Below are positions 7,680-16,126 of a stretch of 33,552 nucleotides of DNA, piece after piece; the first letter of the stretch is position 1; each line of letters starts with the position of its first letter. The stretch covers positions 1-33,552 of the forward strand of contig JAATGF010000011.1 in the NCBI GenBank assembly GCA_015654795.1, in the 5' to 3' direction. The notes below the pieces were generated by a model that searched no databases, had not been told where the DNA came from, and saw only the letters and a list, made by a program, of their open reading frames with translations. Source of the DNA: Bacteroidales bacterium (GTDB lineage Bacteria; Bacteroidota; Bacteroidia; Bacteroidales; Prolixibacteraceae). Position numbers and translations under genes: made by a program.

Positions 7680-8897
7680 TTAGGCTTCATCATGTTGAAA
7701 TTTCAACGAGCTGTCCAGTATAATTGCTTCTGAAATCACTTCCTGATCAGCAACTTTGTCAAAACCGCAGACTGAAGTGAGTACTTCATCAATACCTTTT
7801 TTATAAATTTTATCGAACCCGAGATCAGAAGGTAGTCGATTTCCCGCTTCATCAGTGGCATTGAAATGACAACCGTAAACCAATGCATTAAGAATTAAAT
7901 GATAAGGAAGTTTCAGTTCACGGGCAAGATGGATGGCGCCTGCCAGGCGATCCTCCGCACTCAGTTTACGTCGCAGGTCGCATCCCACCCTGAAAAGGGT
8001 ATCACCCAATGCTTTATTTTGAAACCGCCTGAGCAAATCGTCGATATGACCGGTAAGTGATTCAATCGTAAATTCATCGGGATATTTTGCCAAAAGGATA
8101 TTGGCGGCCTGTAACATAGTGTTACGGACAACATCTTTCAATTTGTTGTCAGCAAGCACTTCATATAAAAAGACCGATTCGGGATGAGCGTGAAATCCCA
8201 GGTATGCTGCGGCGGCATGTCCCAGATTATGAATAAATAACTTACGGTCAACCCATGCTTTCATATTCTCTTTCGGGGCAAGTCCCTCAATCCCGGGAAT
8301 CGGGTTCTTAAACGCCAGTTTATCAAGAATAAGCGTATTATAAGGTTCGGCAAAAACCTGAAGAGTATCTTCTTCCATATCCTTTTTGAGCATAATCGGA
8401 ACCATTTTGCCAATGCTCGTTTCAATCAGTCCAACCTGCTCTTCCAAAGGATATTCTTCAGGTAAGTGTTTTTTAAGCTCATGGCCCATGAATTCAGCGG
8501 CATTCCGCAGATTCTCGGCAATAATGATATCGAGCGGGAGGGCTCCCGGCGTTTCAAATCTTTTCATTAATCCATTGGCAATAAGCGGAATAATTGATTT
8601 CAATCCGTTTAGTCCAACCGACACTGCCACAATCTGCGCTGTTGCAATCTCATGGATAACTTGTTCCTGATCACCCCCATAAATGCCGCGCACATTTTTA
8701 ATGTTAATGATGGATTCAACATCACTCTTGATCACTACATTGTAGTTACGCCGGAGATTTAGTTCATCAATCACGGGACGAAAAACATCGATGAAAACAA
8801 CTTCGTAACCACCCCGGCTGAATAGCTGACCAATGAAAGAGCGGCCAATTTTGCCTGCTCCGAAAAGAACCAACTTATTATGAAATTTGTACGTCAC
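7680..8897 (-). CDS. mtlD: Mannitol-1-phosphate 5-dehydrogenase-like polyol dehydrogenase
   Basis: A long-chain polyol dehydrogenase of 405 residues. The N-terminus has the dinucleotide loop LFGAGKIGRSFIG (GxGxxG at 13-18) like MtlD. The catalytic signature of the superfamily, K-x4-N-x2-H, is present at K219, N224 and H227 within RKLFIHNLGHAAAAYLG. MtlD interconverts fructose-6-phosphate and mannitol-1-phosphate with NAD(H). Start and upstream stop overlap by 4 bp (ATGA) with the PfkB gene, so the two are translationally coupled. Adjacent D-lyxose/mannose isomerase and kinase genes suggest the substrate is a ketose phosphate made by them. The exact substrate is uncertain: a xylulose-5-phosphate/arabitol-phosphate pair is also possible. 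The symbol marks the family. Confidence 0.82.
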   Translation of the reverse strand: MTYKFHNKLVLFGAGKIGRSFIGQLFSRGGYEVVFIDVFRPVIDELNLRRNYNVVIKSDVESIINIKNVRGIYGGDQEQVIHEIATAQIVAVSVGLNGLKSIIPLIANGLMKRFETPGALPLDIIIAENLRNAAEFMGHELKKHLPEEYPLEEQVGLIETSIGKMVPIMLKKDMEEDTLQVFAEPYNTLILDKLAFKNPIPGIEGLAPKENMKAWVDRKLFIHNLGHAAAAYLGFHAHPESVFLYEVLADNKLKDVVRNTMLQAANILLAKYPDEFTIESLTGHIDDLLRRFQNKALGDTLFRVGCDLRRKLSAEDRLAGAIHLARELKLPYHLILNALVYGCHFNATDEAGNRLPSDLGFDKIYKKGIDEVLTSVCGFDKVADQEVISEAIILDSSLKFQHDEA

Positions 8898-10096
8898 AAC
8901 TGAGGTATTTGGTTAATATATTCGTTTTTAAACGCTTGTACTATGCCAAGCTTTTCACCATCACTTTTTTCAATATAAGTTCCGCCAACATAAAAGCAGG
9001 TGAATCCTCCCGAAGCGACACCCCATGCGACTGCCTCTGTCAGGTTGAACAGCCCGATCGCCGATGTTTTTAATTGCATGGCCAATGAAGCGATGACTCC
9101 CCCGGCAAAATTATCTCCGCAACCCGTGGTGTCCCCTTTCAAAGCAGGATTCCGTAAAAACTCTTCGTTCACTTTCTTTGAAACCGGCAGTCTTAACAAT
9201 CCGGTTTTTTCAAACAGATTGCCATTCGAAAAGGCATAAAGTTCTTTGGCTCCATTGGTAATGATCAGTGCCCCAATATTCTGGTGGATAAAGTAATCGG
9301 CGGCTCCGGCAATTGTGCGTTGTCCGCTTATTTTAAGCGACTCCTCGCAATCCAAGATCAACACATCGATTAACCGATAATCTTCAGGTGTATCAACAAG
9401 GGGCCAAGGCTGCTCCGGATTTTTCTTTTCGTTGCGAAAATCGAAAACAGTGTTGACAACCGTAAGGCATCCATGTTGTTTTGCGCGTGTCAGCAAGGAG
9501 GTTAGGTTGTCATGAATTTGTGGAACAAGGGCAGTACCACCAAAACAGACGATATTTGCTTCGAAGAAATCATCGCCCAAAAGATCAGGCGTATAATCCC
9601 ATGCAGCTCCTATATTGTTAACGAAAGTCCTTTCACCGTGGTTATTATCGTAAGTGATATCCGAAAGAACATCTGTGAAAGGTGTGTTTTTTTCAGAGAT
9701 CTGACGATAATGATCCGTATTCAACGGGGTCTTCCGAACCATTTCATCAATTAAAACAGCAGTGTCATCGCTGCCGGTTCCGCCATAAAATCGAACCTCA
9801 AAATCTTTTTTATCAAGCAATTGCGATGCATTAATCAGTGAAACAAGACCCGGTCCGCCAATATTGAATGCATCTGGCGATTGACCTCCGGTAATCTCAT
9901 GGCAGATTTCGGAGTACAGGGTTCCCGAGAATTTTTCAAGTTCTTCGGTAAAAACAAGTTGTCCTGGAGTGAGGCCCCCATCACCGGTCTTATGCGAAGC
10001 ATATCTCTGAAAATGAGGTGTGTTAAATCTCACTCCCGTGTATAAATAGTCGGCGAGGGCACAACCGGCCCCCGCCACAATTATTTTTCTGCTCAT
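8894..10096 (-). CDS. PfkB-family carbohydrate kinase
   Basis: A ribokinase-fold sugar kinase. The C-terminal PfkB signature is GDTTGCGDNFAGG (321-333) with catalytic base Asp328 and the anion hole GCGD; the N-terminal glycine pair typical of substrate binding is in FNIGGPG (77-83). At 400 residues it is longer than common fructokinases or ribokinases (about 300-330), mostly through insertions in the first half (for instance about 30-75) and at 305-320. It lies 2 bp after the isomerase gene and overlaps the MtlD-like gene by 4 bp. Context makes fructose (from mannose) or xylulose (from lyxose) the likeliest substrate; neither can be decided from sequence. Confidence 0.85.
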   Translation of the reverse strand: MSRKIIVAGAGCALADYLYTGVRFNTPHFQRYASHKTGDGGLTPGQLVFTEELEKFSGTLYSEICHEITGGQSPDAFNIGGPGLVSLINASQLLDKKDFEVRFYGGTGSDDTAVLIDEMVRKTPLNTDHYRQISEKNTPFTDVLSDITYDNNHGERTFVNNIGAAWDYTPDLLGDDFFEANIVCFGGTALVPQIHDNLTSLLTRAKQHGCLTVVNTVFDFRNEKKNPEQPWPLVDTPEDYRLIDVLILDCEESLKISGQRTIAGAADYFIHQNIGALIITNGAKELYAFSNGNLFEKTGLLRLPVSKKVNEEFLRNPALKGDTTGCGDNFAGGVIASLAMQLKTSAIGLFNLTEAVAWGVASGGFTCFYVGGTYIEKSDGEKLGIVQAFKNEYINQIPQL

Positions 10097-10098
10097 CT

Positions 10099-10773
10099 TT
10101 AAATAAATCTTTTGTAATCCGCTGCTAACAGATGGATCGGCTCCTCGTCTTCAATGATTTCAGGAAAGCGACCAACCGGGACGTAGAAACGATTGTCCGC
10201 AGAATCATCATTTACAGCGCTCACCTCACCTACAAACACTTTGCCTTTCCCTGGTTCACCGTAAAACCGGTGATAAATACCCTGTTCAAGACAAATGCTT
10301 TCTCCAGGTGTAAGCACTACGGAATCACCTGGTTGCAGATTACGAATTACGCCATCTATTTTAATCGTAAAGGGCTGATCAGAGAAATTTTCTTTCTCGT
10401 CGGAATTATATAATTCAATAACCAGATTTCCGCCACCCCTGTTGATAATGTCTTCCATTTTACTCCAGTGAAAGTGCATCGGCGTTTCCTGCATCTCCTC
10501 AACAATCATCGCCTTTTCTGCATAAGGTTTTTTGTCCTTCTTAAAATTACCGTTTCGAACAGTAAAAAGCATGAGGCCGCATTTATGGAAATCACCGCTT
10601 CCAAAGTCGGTTAAATCCCATCCAAGCATATTGTCGATCACCTCACTACAGGTTTCATATTTCCCTTTCCACTCCTCCGGGCTCCAGAAAGCCCAGGGTG
10701 GAAGTTTAAAATTCATTTGATCTAAAAATTCCTTTGATTTGACAATGTATTGGTTAATTTCACTTCGTTTCAT
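10099..10773 (-). CDS. D-lyxose ketol-isomerase (D-mannose isomerase activity likely)
   Basis: A cupin-fold metal-dependent aldose-ketose isomerase of 224 residues, in the D-lyxose isomerase (EC 5.3.1.15) family. Recognisable parts are the N-terminus MKRSEINQYIVKSKEFL, PPWAFWSPEEW (25-35), and the metal site H-x-H-x4-E (H100, H102, E107) in MHFHWSKMEDIINRGGG with the distal His168 in GIYHRFYGEPG. Members of the family convert D-lyxose to D-xylulose and D-mannose to D-fructose. Since D-lyxose is rare and alpha-mannosidases lie upstream, mannose is the likely natural substrate here; that is inference. It is the first gene of the coupled trio with the PfkB kinase and the MtlD-like dehydrogenase, and the protein is cytoplasmic. 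Confidence 0.85.
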   Translation of the reverse strand: MKRSEINQYIVKSKEFLDQMNFKLPPWAFWSPEEWKGKYETCSEVIDNMLGWDLTDFGSGDFHKCGLMLFTVRNGNFKKDKKPYAEKAMIVEEMQETPMHFHWSKMEDIINRGGGNLVIELYNSDEKENFSDQPFTIKIDGVIRNLQPGDSVVLTPGESICLEQGIYHRFYGEPGKGKVFVGEVSAVNDDSADNRFYVPVGRFPEIIEDEEPIHLLAADYKRFI

Positions 10774-11033
10774 AACTGAAGATTTTAAACTGAATTAATT
10801 TATAAATATAATGATTTTCTGACGAGACAAATAATACGAATCAATAGATTTTGTATTGTTTATTTTAACATGTCAATAACCCAACTCCGATAGATTTTCT
10901 ACTACTTTCCCTTATATCAGACTTAATGTGAATAATTTAATGTCGTATTTTTGATAGTCGGGTATAAGTTAACAATAATACAAGGAAAATGCTTCCTCTT
11001 CAAATACGACATTATCTTATTCTCAGTCTGCGA
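10774..11033. other. Intergenic gap holding a long inverted repeat
   Basis: This 260-bp AT-rich gap separates the transporter gene from the isomerase gene. It holds the inverted-repeat element at 10938-11014 and presumably the promoter of the isomerase/kinase/dehydrogenase trio. No exact TAnnTTTG element and no reading frame was found. Confidence 0.5.
10938..11014. repeat. 77-bp element with perfect 13-bp terminal inverted repeats
   Basis: TAATGTCGTATTT at 10938-10950 is matched by its exact reverse complement AAATACGACATTA at 11002-11014, with a 51-bp spacer. A smaller hairpin AGGAA-aatgc-TTCCT sits inside. The element begins 20 bp after the transporter stop on the minus strand. It could be a miniature transposable relic, a paired operator, or an mRNA 3' structure; no target-site duplication is visible in the flanks. 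Confidence 0.6.
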
Positions 11034-12182
11034 TTAACCTTCTTTCAGATTAAAAGCGCTATATAAAAGATAAGTCAAAGCGACTAACAAAACTGCCATT
11101 CCGCCGGTTTGCCCAAACGAATCGGAGGTTATTCCCATGATTAGCGGAATGACAGCTCCACCGGCAACTCCCATGATTAAAAGACCAGATATTTCGTTGG
11201 CACGTTCAGGTTTACGCCTTAGCGCAGCAGCGAAAATAATCGAAAACACATTCGCAATAGCTAACCCAATTATAAAAATCAGAGACAAAATGCCCCACAA
11301 GTTCCCGATCAGCAACATAATAAGCAGAGCCACAATAGCAAAGAGCATGCTCACAATGAAAAATTTCTTCCCCGATAGTTTTACAAGAAGAATCGCTCCG
11401 GCAAAAGTTCCGACGGTTCTCGCGATAAAATAGAGACTAGTCCCAAGCCCTGCCTTCTCAAGCAGAATTCCGCATCGTTCCATGAGGAATTTGGGAATTG
11501 TAGTATTTAAACCTACGTCGACACCAACTACAAAAATAATTCCCAGGAACAACATGAGTATCGTTTTGTCTTTCAGCAAACCAAAGGAGGATCCAAACGA
11601 AGAGCTGGATTGGCTAACCGGTTCTTCATGAATTTGCGTTGCCATAAGCCATAAGCCTGAAATTACCGTTACAACGGCAAAAATTACAAAAATGTATTTC
11701 CAGTTTCCAAAGCTTCCGGCAGCAATTCCGGCAATGATTGGCCCAAGGAAGGCGGCAATCGCCTTAATAAACTGACCCAATGTTAAACTGCTAGTCAACC
11801 GGTCTCCTCGTACAACATTGGTTAACAATGGATTCAATGAAACCTGGATTATTGTATTCCCAATACCCAGCAAACCAAAAGCGACAAGCATCATGGGAAA
11901 ACTATAGCTAATCAGTGGTATCAACATTGCCAAAAATGTAATGACCATACTAAGTAGCACAGTTCTTTTGCGCCCCAATCTGCTCATTACTATTCCGGTT
12001 GGAACAGAGAGAATGGCAAACCACAGGAATAAGGTCATAGGTAGCAGGTTGGCCAGGGTGTCACTTAATGCAAAATCCTGCTTCACATAGTTGGTTGCAA
12101 TGCCAACCAGATCGACAAAGCCCATGACGAAAAATCCAAAGAGTACAGGCAGGATTTTCGAAATCGATGATTCGTTATTCAT
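11034..12182 (-). CDS. FHS/MFS family sugar transporter (FucP-like)
   Basis: A 382-residue major facilitator with about 12 hydrophobic segments and no signal peptide, so an inner-membrane permease. The loop between helices 2 and 3 carries MSRLGRKRTVLL, an MFS motif A variant, and LLGIGNTIIQVSLNPLLTNV resembles the fucose-glucose-galactose-H+ symporter branch. It is somewhat shorter than FucP (about 430). Placed between a GH92 mannosidase and the sugar isomerase/kinase genes, it most likely imports the monosaccharide freed by the mannosidases, presumably D-mannose, by proton symport. It starts about 118 bp after the GH92 gene and may share its transcript. Confidence 0.82.
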   Translation of the reverse strand: MNNESSISKILPVLFGFFVMGFVDLVGIATNYVKQDFALSDTLANLLPMTLFLWFAILSVPTGIVMSRLGRKRTVLLSMVITFLAMLIPLISYSFPMMLVAFGLLGIGNTIIQVSLNPLLTNVVRGDRLTSSLTLGQFIKAIAAFLGPIIAGIAAGSFGNWKYIFVIFAVVTVISGLWLMATQIHEEPVSQSSSSFGSSFGLLKDKTILMLFLGIIFVVGVDVGLNTTIPKFLMERCGILLEKAGLGTSLYFIARTVGTFAGAILLVKLSGKKFFIVSMLFAIVALLIMLLIGNLWGILSLIFIIGLAIANVFSIIFAAALRRKPERANEISGLLIMGVAGGAVIPLIMGITSDSFGQTGGMAVLLVALTYLLYSAFNLKEG

Positions 12183-12300
12183 TTTTTGTCTTACAATTTT
12201 AAAATTAATAATATAATTTACAATGTCCTTTATTACGAATTAACCTCTTAATTATCTGTCAGCTTTCTGAAATTTTATAAGTGATCAGGACTGTGAAGAT

Positions 12301-14601
12301 TTAATAGGAGGGCGGCAAACTACCATCCAATCCCCAGGATGAAACCTTTGAATCCATTTGAAAATCAATTACAGCACCATTTTTTATTTCACTGTGTTTG
12401 AACCATGCCTTATTTAAGCTTTTCCCGTCTAATGTCACAGATTTTACATACTTGTTCTCTTCTGAAGCATTTTTCCCATAGATGATAATATTTTTCCCGT
12501 TTTCCATCTGTATGGTTACTTTCTTATACCTTGGCCCATTGATCAGATATAAATTCTGACCTGCTACGGGGAAAAATCCAAGCTTTGAAAAGATAAGCCA
12601 GGAACTCATGGCACCTGAATCATCATCCCCGGGACCCGAATTCCGTGTAAAATTAGTTGTCGATATTTGCCTTACATATCTGGAAGTAAGATCCGGACGT
12701 GCAACATACGTGAAAAGATAAGGAGTTAAAAAACATGGCTCATTTGTAATTTCAATTTTCCCTGACACATATTTTTCCAGACGACTGGTAAAGGTCGCTT
12801 TCCCTCCCATAAGGTTAATGAGCTTCTCCATTTGATGAGGAACGAAAAATGAATAGGTCCAGCTGTTTCCTTCATAAAAATGTTTACTGAACGAACCCTC
12901 CGGATTTTCATTTGGATCAAGATCAACCCACTTTCCTATTGAATCCTTTGAAGTTATAAAACCACTAAATCCTTCACTTTTAGCATCCAGATTCCAAAGA
13001 TTGATCCATTTTGTACTCCTGTCAAAAAAACGTTTTTTATCATCATTATATCCAAGTCCTTCTGCAACTTTTGACAAGCAAAAATCGTTGTAGGCAAATT
13101 CCATTGATTTTGATGCCGTGCCTAAAGCCATTTTTGAAATTGTGTTAAATGGCACCCAACCCTGATCATCATTTCGATAGTGTGGAGTTCTTCCCGAAAT
13201 TGTTGCATGTCCCTTAAGCAGATTATAAGAATCAGCCCAATTTATACCTGCGACGCCTTTGGCATAGGCATCTGCGATAACGTTGTCCACATCGTCGCCG
13301 CCCTGCACCATATCACCAAGTCCGCACAAAAAGGCGTCAGACGCATAACCATAATGCTTGTACAATTCATTAAACGACTGAATATTATCCCTTACAACAC
13401 TTTCCCTTATTAGTGTAAGGAAAGGAAATGCGCTCCTGAATGTATCCCAGATACATAATTGATCATCATAATATGGGCCAGTATAATCCCAGGGGCAATC
13501 GCCGGTTCGATCTTTAGGCGATATCAGGGTGTAATATAAAGCGGTATAAAAAATCGTCTTTTCATCTTTGGAGATATTCCCGTCGTCAATTAACACTGCA
13601 CTTAAAGCCTTGTTCCATTTCTCCGTAGCGTCTGTCTTAGTTTTCTCAAAATCAAAGCCTGATATTTCATTATTTACAAAGTTCACAGCATTGGCAACGC
13701 TTTTTGTCGAAGTTGAAACCTTCATGTAGATTTTCTCATTGGCATTTGTATTGAATTTGAGAAAACACCCTACCCCTTCCCCGGAAATGGTATCTGCATT
13801 GTCATGCATTTTTCTTTGAGCATTATCGAACATTCCAAAACTTTTTACCGGTTTGCTGAATTTAATGGCATAATAAATAGTTCCCCGGGCAAAGTACCAT
13901 CCATCATTCAGGTTCAGATGGCCAGTGATCAGGTTATTCTTTTTATCGTAAGAAATATCAGAATAGGTATATTTGCTCGAGAACGAATGGGAAGGATAAA
14001 TCACCATGCTCGCATTTTCATTCATGGTTTCAGGATAGGTGAAACAATAGATTGCAGTGTTCCTGGTTGAAGTAACCTCTGTTTTAATTCCATAGCGGGT
14101 AAGATCGACTGAATAATAATCGGGTCGGGAGATTTCATTATCCTTGTCGGAATCATATTCCGTAGCCTTGTTTTCCCCCTGATCCCAGCAGGAAAGGCCT
14201 GTTTGCGGGGATATGAGAAGATTAACGTATTTATAGGCACTTCCGGTATTCACATTAGTGAAACCCGATATCTTCTCTTTGGAGCTATATCCGTTTCTTG
14301 AGTTCTGAGTATGCGGGCATGGACGTATAGACCCAAATGGCATGGATACGCCAAAAGAGCACTTGCCAATATCAATCCCGATGTTCTGATCGACATACTG
14401 GACAAGATTTCTCACCTCGTACCCGGTTTTAGCCGGCATCAATCCTTTTGCTTCAGCTAAAGGGATATGACAAACAGGTTCTGCCAAACTGACCATATCT
14501 TTTTTATCTTTTGAAAAGGTAACCATGCCATGGCATAAAAACACAAATAGCAAAAACAATAATTTTCTTTTAAGGAATGAAAAACAACAGTATTTCGTCA
14601 T
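12301..14601 (-). CDS. GH92 family exo-alpha-mannosidase (copy 1)
   Basis: A secreted GH92 enzyme of 766 residues. GH92 enzymes are Ca2+-dependent inverting exo-alpha-mannosidases. An N-terminal hydrophobic segment (about 12-29, no lipobox) indicates export. The N-terminal beta-sandwich starts with YVDQNIGIDIGKCSFGVSMPFG (69-90), and the (alpha/alpha)6 domain carries WDTFRSAFPFLTL. The presumed catalytic acid lies in TNEP (E621) and the catalytic base aspartates in GDDDSG (D659, D661), followed by SSWLIFSKLGFFPV, a family hallmark. The sequence differs clearly from the second GH92 in this window, suggesting another linkage preference. It precedes the sugar transporter and follows a 350-bp gap, so it may begin a transcript. 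Confidence 0.88.
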   Translation of the reverse strand: MTKYCCFSFLKRKLLFLLFVFLCHGMVTFSKDKKDMVSLAEPVCHIPLAEAKGLMPAKTGYEVRNLVQYVDQNIGIDIGKCSFGVSMPFGSIRPCPHTQNSRNGYSSKEKISGFTNVNTGSAYKYVNLLISPQTGLSCWDQGENKATEYDSDKDNEISRPDYYSVDLTRYGIKTEVTSTRNTAIYCFTYPETMNENASMVIYPSHSFSSKYTYSDISYDKKNNLITGHLNLNDGWYFARGTIYYAIKFSKPVKSFGMFDNAQRKMHDNADTISGEGVGCFLKFNTNANEKIYMKVSTSTKSVANAVNFVNNEISGFDFEKTKTDATEKWNKALSAVLIDDGNISKDEKTIFYTALYYTLISPKDRTGDCPWDYTGPYYDDQLCIWDTFRSAFPFLTLIRESVVRDNIQSFNELYKHYGYASDAFLCGLGDMVQGGDDVDNVIADAYAKGVAGINWADSYNLLKGHATISGRTPHYRNDDQGWVPFNTISKMALGTASKSMEFAYNDFCLSKVAEGLGYNDDKKRFFDRSTKWINLWNLDAKSEGFSGFITSKDSIGKWVDLDPNENPEGSFSKHFYEGNSWTYSFFVPHQMEKLINLMGGKATFTSRLEKYVSGKIEITNEPCFLTPYLFTYVARPDLTSRYVRQISTTNFTRNSGPGDDDSGAMSSWLIFSKLGFFPVAGQNLYLINGPRYKKVTIQMENGKNIIIYGKNASEENKYVKSVTLDGKSLNKAWFKHSEIKNGAVIDFQMDSKVSSWGLDGSLPPSY

Positions 14602-14949
14602 ATTGATTTTATTTTAAAGCCTTTAAGTAATAAGAATAAATAGATGCTGCATTCCCGGATACAAAATCCACCAATAAATTGCAACAAAATGCCAGCACTT
14701 TTTACCGCGTATGCGGTTTAAGTATTGTACGAAGAATAGAATAAAGTAATTAGGTGCATCTGACAAGGTTATTTCGTATGTACGGGATGTCCTATGCGCC
14801 TTTATAACAAAACTCTTGTCACAAAAATAATTGTTAGCCTGACGGCTCGAAAAATACGGGATTCACCCATAATTTAAAACATATTTTCACACTACCAGGA
14901 CCGGGCTCTGTAACAACTTTTCAGTTAAACTTGTTTTTTGGAAACGATA
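14602..14949. other. Intergenic gap without a visible gene
   Basis: A 348-bp AT-rich gap between the DUF4432 gene and the GH92 gene. It holds a small hairpin ACCGC-GTAT-GCGGT at 14704-14717. On the minus strand TATTTTTG at 14829-14822 fits the TAnnTTTG -7 consensus of Bacteroidota, but no TTTG at the -33 spacing accompanies it, so a promoter call is weak. Confidence 0.45.
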
Positions 14950-16023
14950 TTAAATTATTGTATTGTAGTTATTTATATTCGCCATGATCAAGTTGATCTT
15001 ATCCATCCCATTCAATAATTCAATGGTCAGATCGAAGTTCCTGATTTTTCCGGCTTCGAGATATTCACGAAGTCCGTCATTTCGGGGATCGGTGCGACCA
15101 CCAACATAGCAATTACAAGGTTCCATTCCCATCACATATTCGCCTTCGCCCATTTGCTTCCATTGCGTGAAATTGAAAAGCTGCTTTTTATTGAAGTGAA
15201 TTGCGACACCTGTTTCAAGCTTTTTATTGATCAGTGCTACACAGGTATCACCGTTTTGGTCAGAGTAAAGGTTGTGATAAAAAACCTGTTCTGAATATTC
15301 CGGTGTAGGCGGTTGGCTTTGATTGAATACGGTTTCTCCCTTAACTGCATCAGAATCACGGGGAATTAGTTTTGCAGTGGGCGTAACAAGAATGGCATCC
15401 TCATCAAGCAAAGGGTATCCCATATTAAAATGAAACAACAGCATGAGTGCCTCACGTTTGAAGCCACAGTTTTCAACAGTGTTTTGGATGAATATTTTGT
15501 TTTCACCATACCTGCAGGTGATTTTTCTGCTGAGTATTAAGTTTTCACCAAAAAGCCTGGCTTCCCGCATTTTACCACTGATGGTTAAAACCGGAACATC
15601 ATCAATCCATTCGGTTGTTGCACAAACCTCTTCACCCGGAGTATTTGAAATCCGGCCATGCATGCTAAACATCTCGCCATTCTCTTCACAAGGATTGCCT
15701 ACATTTCTCAATCCGCAGGTGGTCAAAAAACCTGCCTGAAAACTGCGCAAAAAACCAATCCCATTTTCATTATAATATTCAGGCGCAACAATTCCGGTTT
15801 TGCCGATATAACTGCAGTTGATTCCTTTAAACGATAGTCCGGCAATATCCAGAGATCTGTCTGCAAGCACCGTAAACTCAAGCCCTGCACCATTCTTGAC
15901 GTCAAAAGCTCTTACTCCGTTTGCTTTACCACCTAAAAGTGTATATTCCTTAATTCCAAATAGCTGGCTGAAATCACCCACATATTTGAGCATTTGCCTT
16001 TTGTTAGAATTATTTACTTCCAT
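14950..16023 (-). CDS. DUF4432 / aldose-1-epimerase-like protein
   Basis: A 357-residue protein of the DUF4432 group within the galactose mutarotase-like beta-sandwich superfamily. Typical segments are LEFTVLADRSLDIAGLSFKG (29-48 approx.), FLTTCGLRNVG, MHGRISNTPGEEV with the likely sugar-binding His, and MGMEPCNCYVGGR. There is no signal peptide, so it should be cytoplasmic. Members are usually found beside sugar catabolism genes and probably act on anomers or related sugar forms; the exact reaction of DUF4432 proteins is not firmly known to me. It follows the canonical GH38 gene after a gap containing a hairpin. A role with imported mannose or a mannose-derived sugar is an inference from the neighbours. 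Confidence 0.75.
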   Translation of the reverse strand: MEVNNSNKRQMLKYVGDFSQLFGIKEYTLLGGKANGVRAFDVKNGAGLEFTVLADRSLDIAGLSFKGINCSYIGKTGIVAPEYYNENGIGFLRSFQAGFLTTCGLRNVGNPCEENGEMFSMHGRISNTPGEEVCATTEWIDDVPVLTISGKMREARLFGENLILSRKITCRYGENKIFIQNTVENCGFKREALMLLFHFNMGYPLLDEDAILVTPTAKLIPRDSDAVKGETVFNQSQPPTPEYSEQVFYHNLYSDQNGDTCVALINKKLETGVAIHFNKKQLFNFTQWKQMGEGEYVMGMEPCNCYVGGRTDPRNDGLREYLEAGKIRNFDLTIELLNGMDKINLIMANINNYNTII

Positions 16024-16066
16024 TTGTGAATAAATTGATTTTTAAAGGTTTCCATAATTGCTAAAG

Positions 16067-16118
16067 AACACCCATATTCTCATACTTCGGATTTATGAAG
16101 TTAAGAATCATGGGTGTT
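16067..16118. terminator. Hairpin between the GH38 and DUF4432 genes
   Basis: AACACCCAT-ATTCT (16067-16080) pairs with AGAAT-C-ATGGGTGTT (16105-16118 approx.), a 14-bp stem with one bulged base; a nested ACTTC/GAAGT stem lies inside the loop. It begins about 10 bp after the GH38 stop on the minus strand. The run of T after it is better on the plus strand (TTTTGATTTG), so on the minus strand it may only partly terminate or may protect the mRNA 3' end. Confidence 0.5.
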
Positions 16119-16126
16119 TTGATTTG

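Noticed and set aside
14822..14829. TATTTTTG on the minus strand, matching the Bacteroidota -7 promoter consensus
   Set aside because: No TTTG element at the expected -33 spacing and about 220 bp from the GH92 start. A single 8-bp degenerate match is too weak.
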